From assembly GCF_001949145.1 (NCBI RefSeq), contig NW_019091696.1:122255-164250 (forward strand): DNA of 41,996 nt. The letters are read 5' to 3'. Source of the stretch: Acanthaster planci (Eukaryota; Echinodermata; Asteroidea; Valvatida; Acanthasteridae). Of this stretch, positions 40,621-41,996 are shown one piece after another. The translations under genes and the position numbers were made by a program. Positions within the stretch are counted from its first letter, which is position 1. Each line of letters opens with the position of its first letter. The notes beneath the pieces were generated by a model. It ran no database searches. It saw only the letters and a list, made by a program, of their open reading frames with translations, and was not told where the DNA came from.

Positions 40621-41996
40621 AAATCTCAGATTCAGCTCCCTTGAAGTTGGTACTGCAGTTGCTCAGCAATTCATAGGGTACACCCCTACATGCCATCAAG
40701 AACGGTGGTCAGTGTCAAGAGACAGTGGTACCCGATGGCTGTTGCTTGTCTTCCTTCAATTTGGGCATAAATAATGAGGAGCCCTGTGATTGGTCAGTGT
40801 GACCCCCAGTGCACCGCAGCCAACTGCCATTTCAAGCAGCCCAGTTAAGAATTACACACACACATAAGAAAAGTGGCTGCAGCCAATTTCCATGTTTTGT
40901 GCATTGATCGCAGCTGTAGTCAACCATTTGGTCGTGGCACATCTTTGAAAGTACACATGTAAACCACTTGACTCTCGGACACTGATCAGAAAATATTTGC
41001 ACCTTTTTTGGTATTCAAAACAAAGATATGTAAGCTATCTTATCTAGAACTCTTGGAGGAAATGAATCACCATTTCTATTGGTACACAACTAGAATGGAA
41101 TCCCTGTTCATGCCCTGTTAAACATCTTGCATAGCCCATGGGCAAAAAAGGGCTTTTTTCTGTTGAGTTCATGGGAGCACATCGGATGTGGGATGCAACA
41201 GTTCGGGGAGGGGCCTTGCACCCACTTTCCCCAAGGCCAGTGTGACCATTGCCATGTCAATCACAAATGCAACACAGGCTGAATAAGTCTGGGGACAGTT
41301 AAGCTGAGGGGTGATATCAGTTTGTCACCTGCCTAGGGCACTGATGCAACTGGATGTGCAACGCAGATGGCCAGGGCCCAGAGAACTTAGAACAGGCTGC
41401 ATTACCTCTGCATGATTACCCATGCACCAGCCAGAGGGCATTAACCGACTTACACTCTAAATCATTATAAGACATCAAGCCGCTTCACAGATATTACTGG
41501 CTGGGACACTTATATTAGGATATAATGAAATAAATAAGAGAGCGACCTTCTAACCCCCAGAATTTCACTAAAACTGAATTGTAAGACAATAGCACCCTAA
41601 ATCGATAGACATTGTTTGACTCATTTTTGCATTTCTTTCTTTCAACAAGCATTAAAATGCCGTGTGATTATACCCAAATTTACCATAATTTTCTCCTTCC
41701 ATGTGTCATTGACAAAATAACCACAGGAATCACCATTATCCTACCAAACCTACATTAATCAACCATATATAACTATCTACTTGAGAAGTATTCCTGATTT
41801 GATCTGATTGAACCGTCACCATTGTTTATCCAACAACAGTTTAACTGCTGTTGCTTTTTGTAACCTTTGACCTAACTGTGCCTTGCCTTTCTGATGTAGC
41901 CCACACTATTATACAAGCATGGTCCATATACCACACATAAAGTACCGGTATATTGTGAGCGAACTCTTTCCTCACTGAAATGTATCTGTTGTGCAT
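40621..41996. other. End of window, still within the MSH3 intron or beyond; no gene recognised
   Basis: Short frames only. No MSH3 Walker B exon (DELGRGTS) was found in any frame I read. No repeat structure was noted except a short CA run near 40855. Confidence 0.5.

Overview
The window is animal genomic DNA, most likely from a marine invertebrate. Coding sequence is sparse and split by GT-AG introns of 1.7-7 kb. The rest is AT-rich and full of old transposable elements. DIRS, BEL/Pao and LINE remnants occur beside TTAA- and TTA-targeted MITEs and many TACATGTA-type palindromes, a mix common in echinoderm, hemichordate and lancelet genomes. I cannot name the species. There is one assembly gap of 706 N (20200-20905).

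The only host gene I can support is MSH3, the MutS-homolog 3 subunit of the MutS-beta mismatch-repair complex, on the + strand. Six consecutive exons (14776-14880, 16713-16777, 23141-23257, 29965-30072, 31763-31877, 34134-34291) join in frame into about 222 codons with no internal stop. They run from the clamp/lever region to the start of the ATPase domain and include the Walker A motif GPNMGGKSS. Earlier exons were not found in 1-14775. The exons for Walker B and the C-terminus are not found before the end of the window, so the last intron is longer than 7.7 kb.

Region by region: 1-1173 holds pieces of a TTAA-flanked MITE family. 3690-5400 is an antisense non-LTR retrotransposon (LINE) lacking its reverse transcriptase core. 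6761-12535 is a 5.8-kb non-coding element with short terminal inverted repeats (CCCAGC...) and a different tandem array near each end. 12536-14775 has a microsatellite and no recognised gene. The MSH3 introns then carry a second TTAA MITE family (three copies), a 35-bp minisatellite (18851-19190), the gap, a DIRS-type tyrosine-recombinase retrotransposon remnant (24190-25600) and a Harbinger-like MITE with TIRs of about 60 bp (29280-29822). The last intron contains a decayed BEL/Pao retrotransposon (35640-39575) whose integrase tail lies downstream in opposite orientation (39990-40620).

No operon, CRISPR array, rRNA or tRNA was seen. The best candidate for something undescribed is the 5.8-kb element at 6761-12535. 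Everything else is a recognisable gene or a recognisable class of mobile element.
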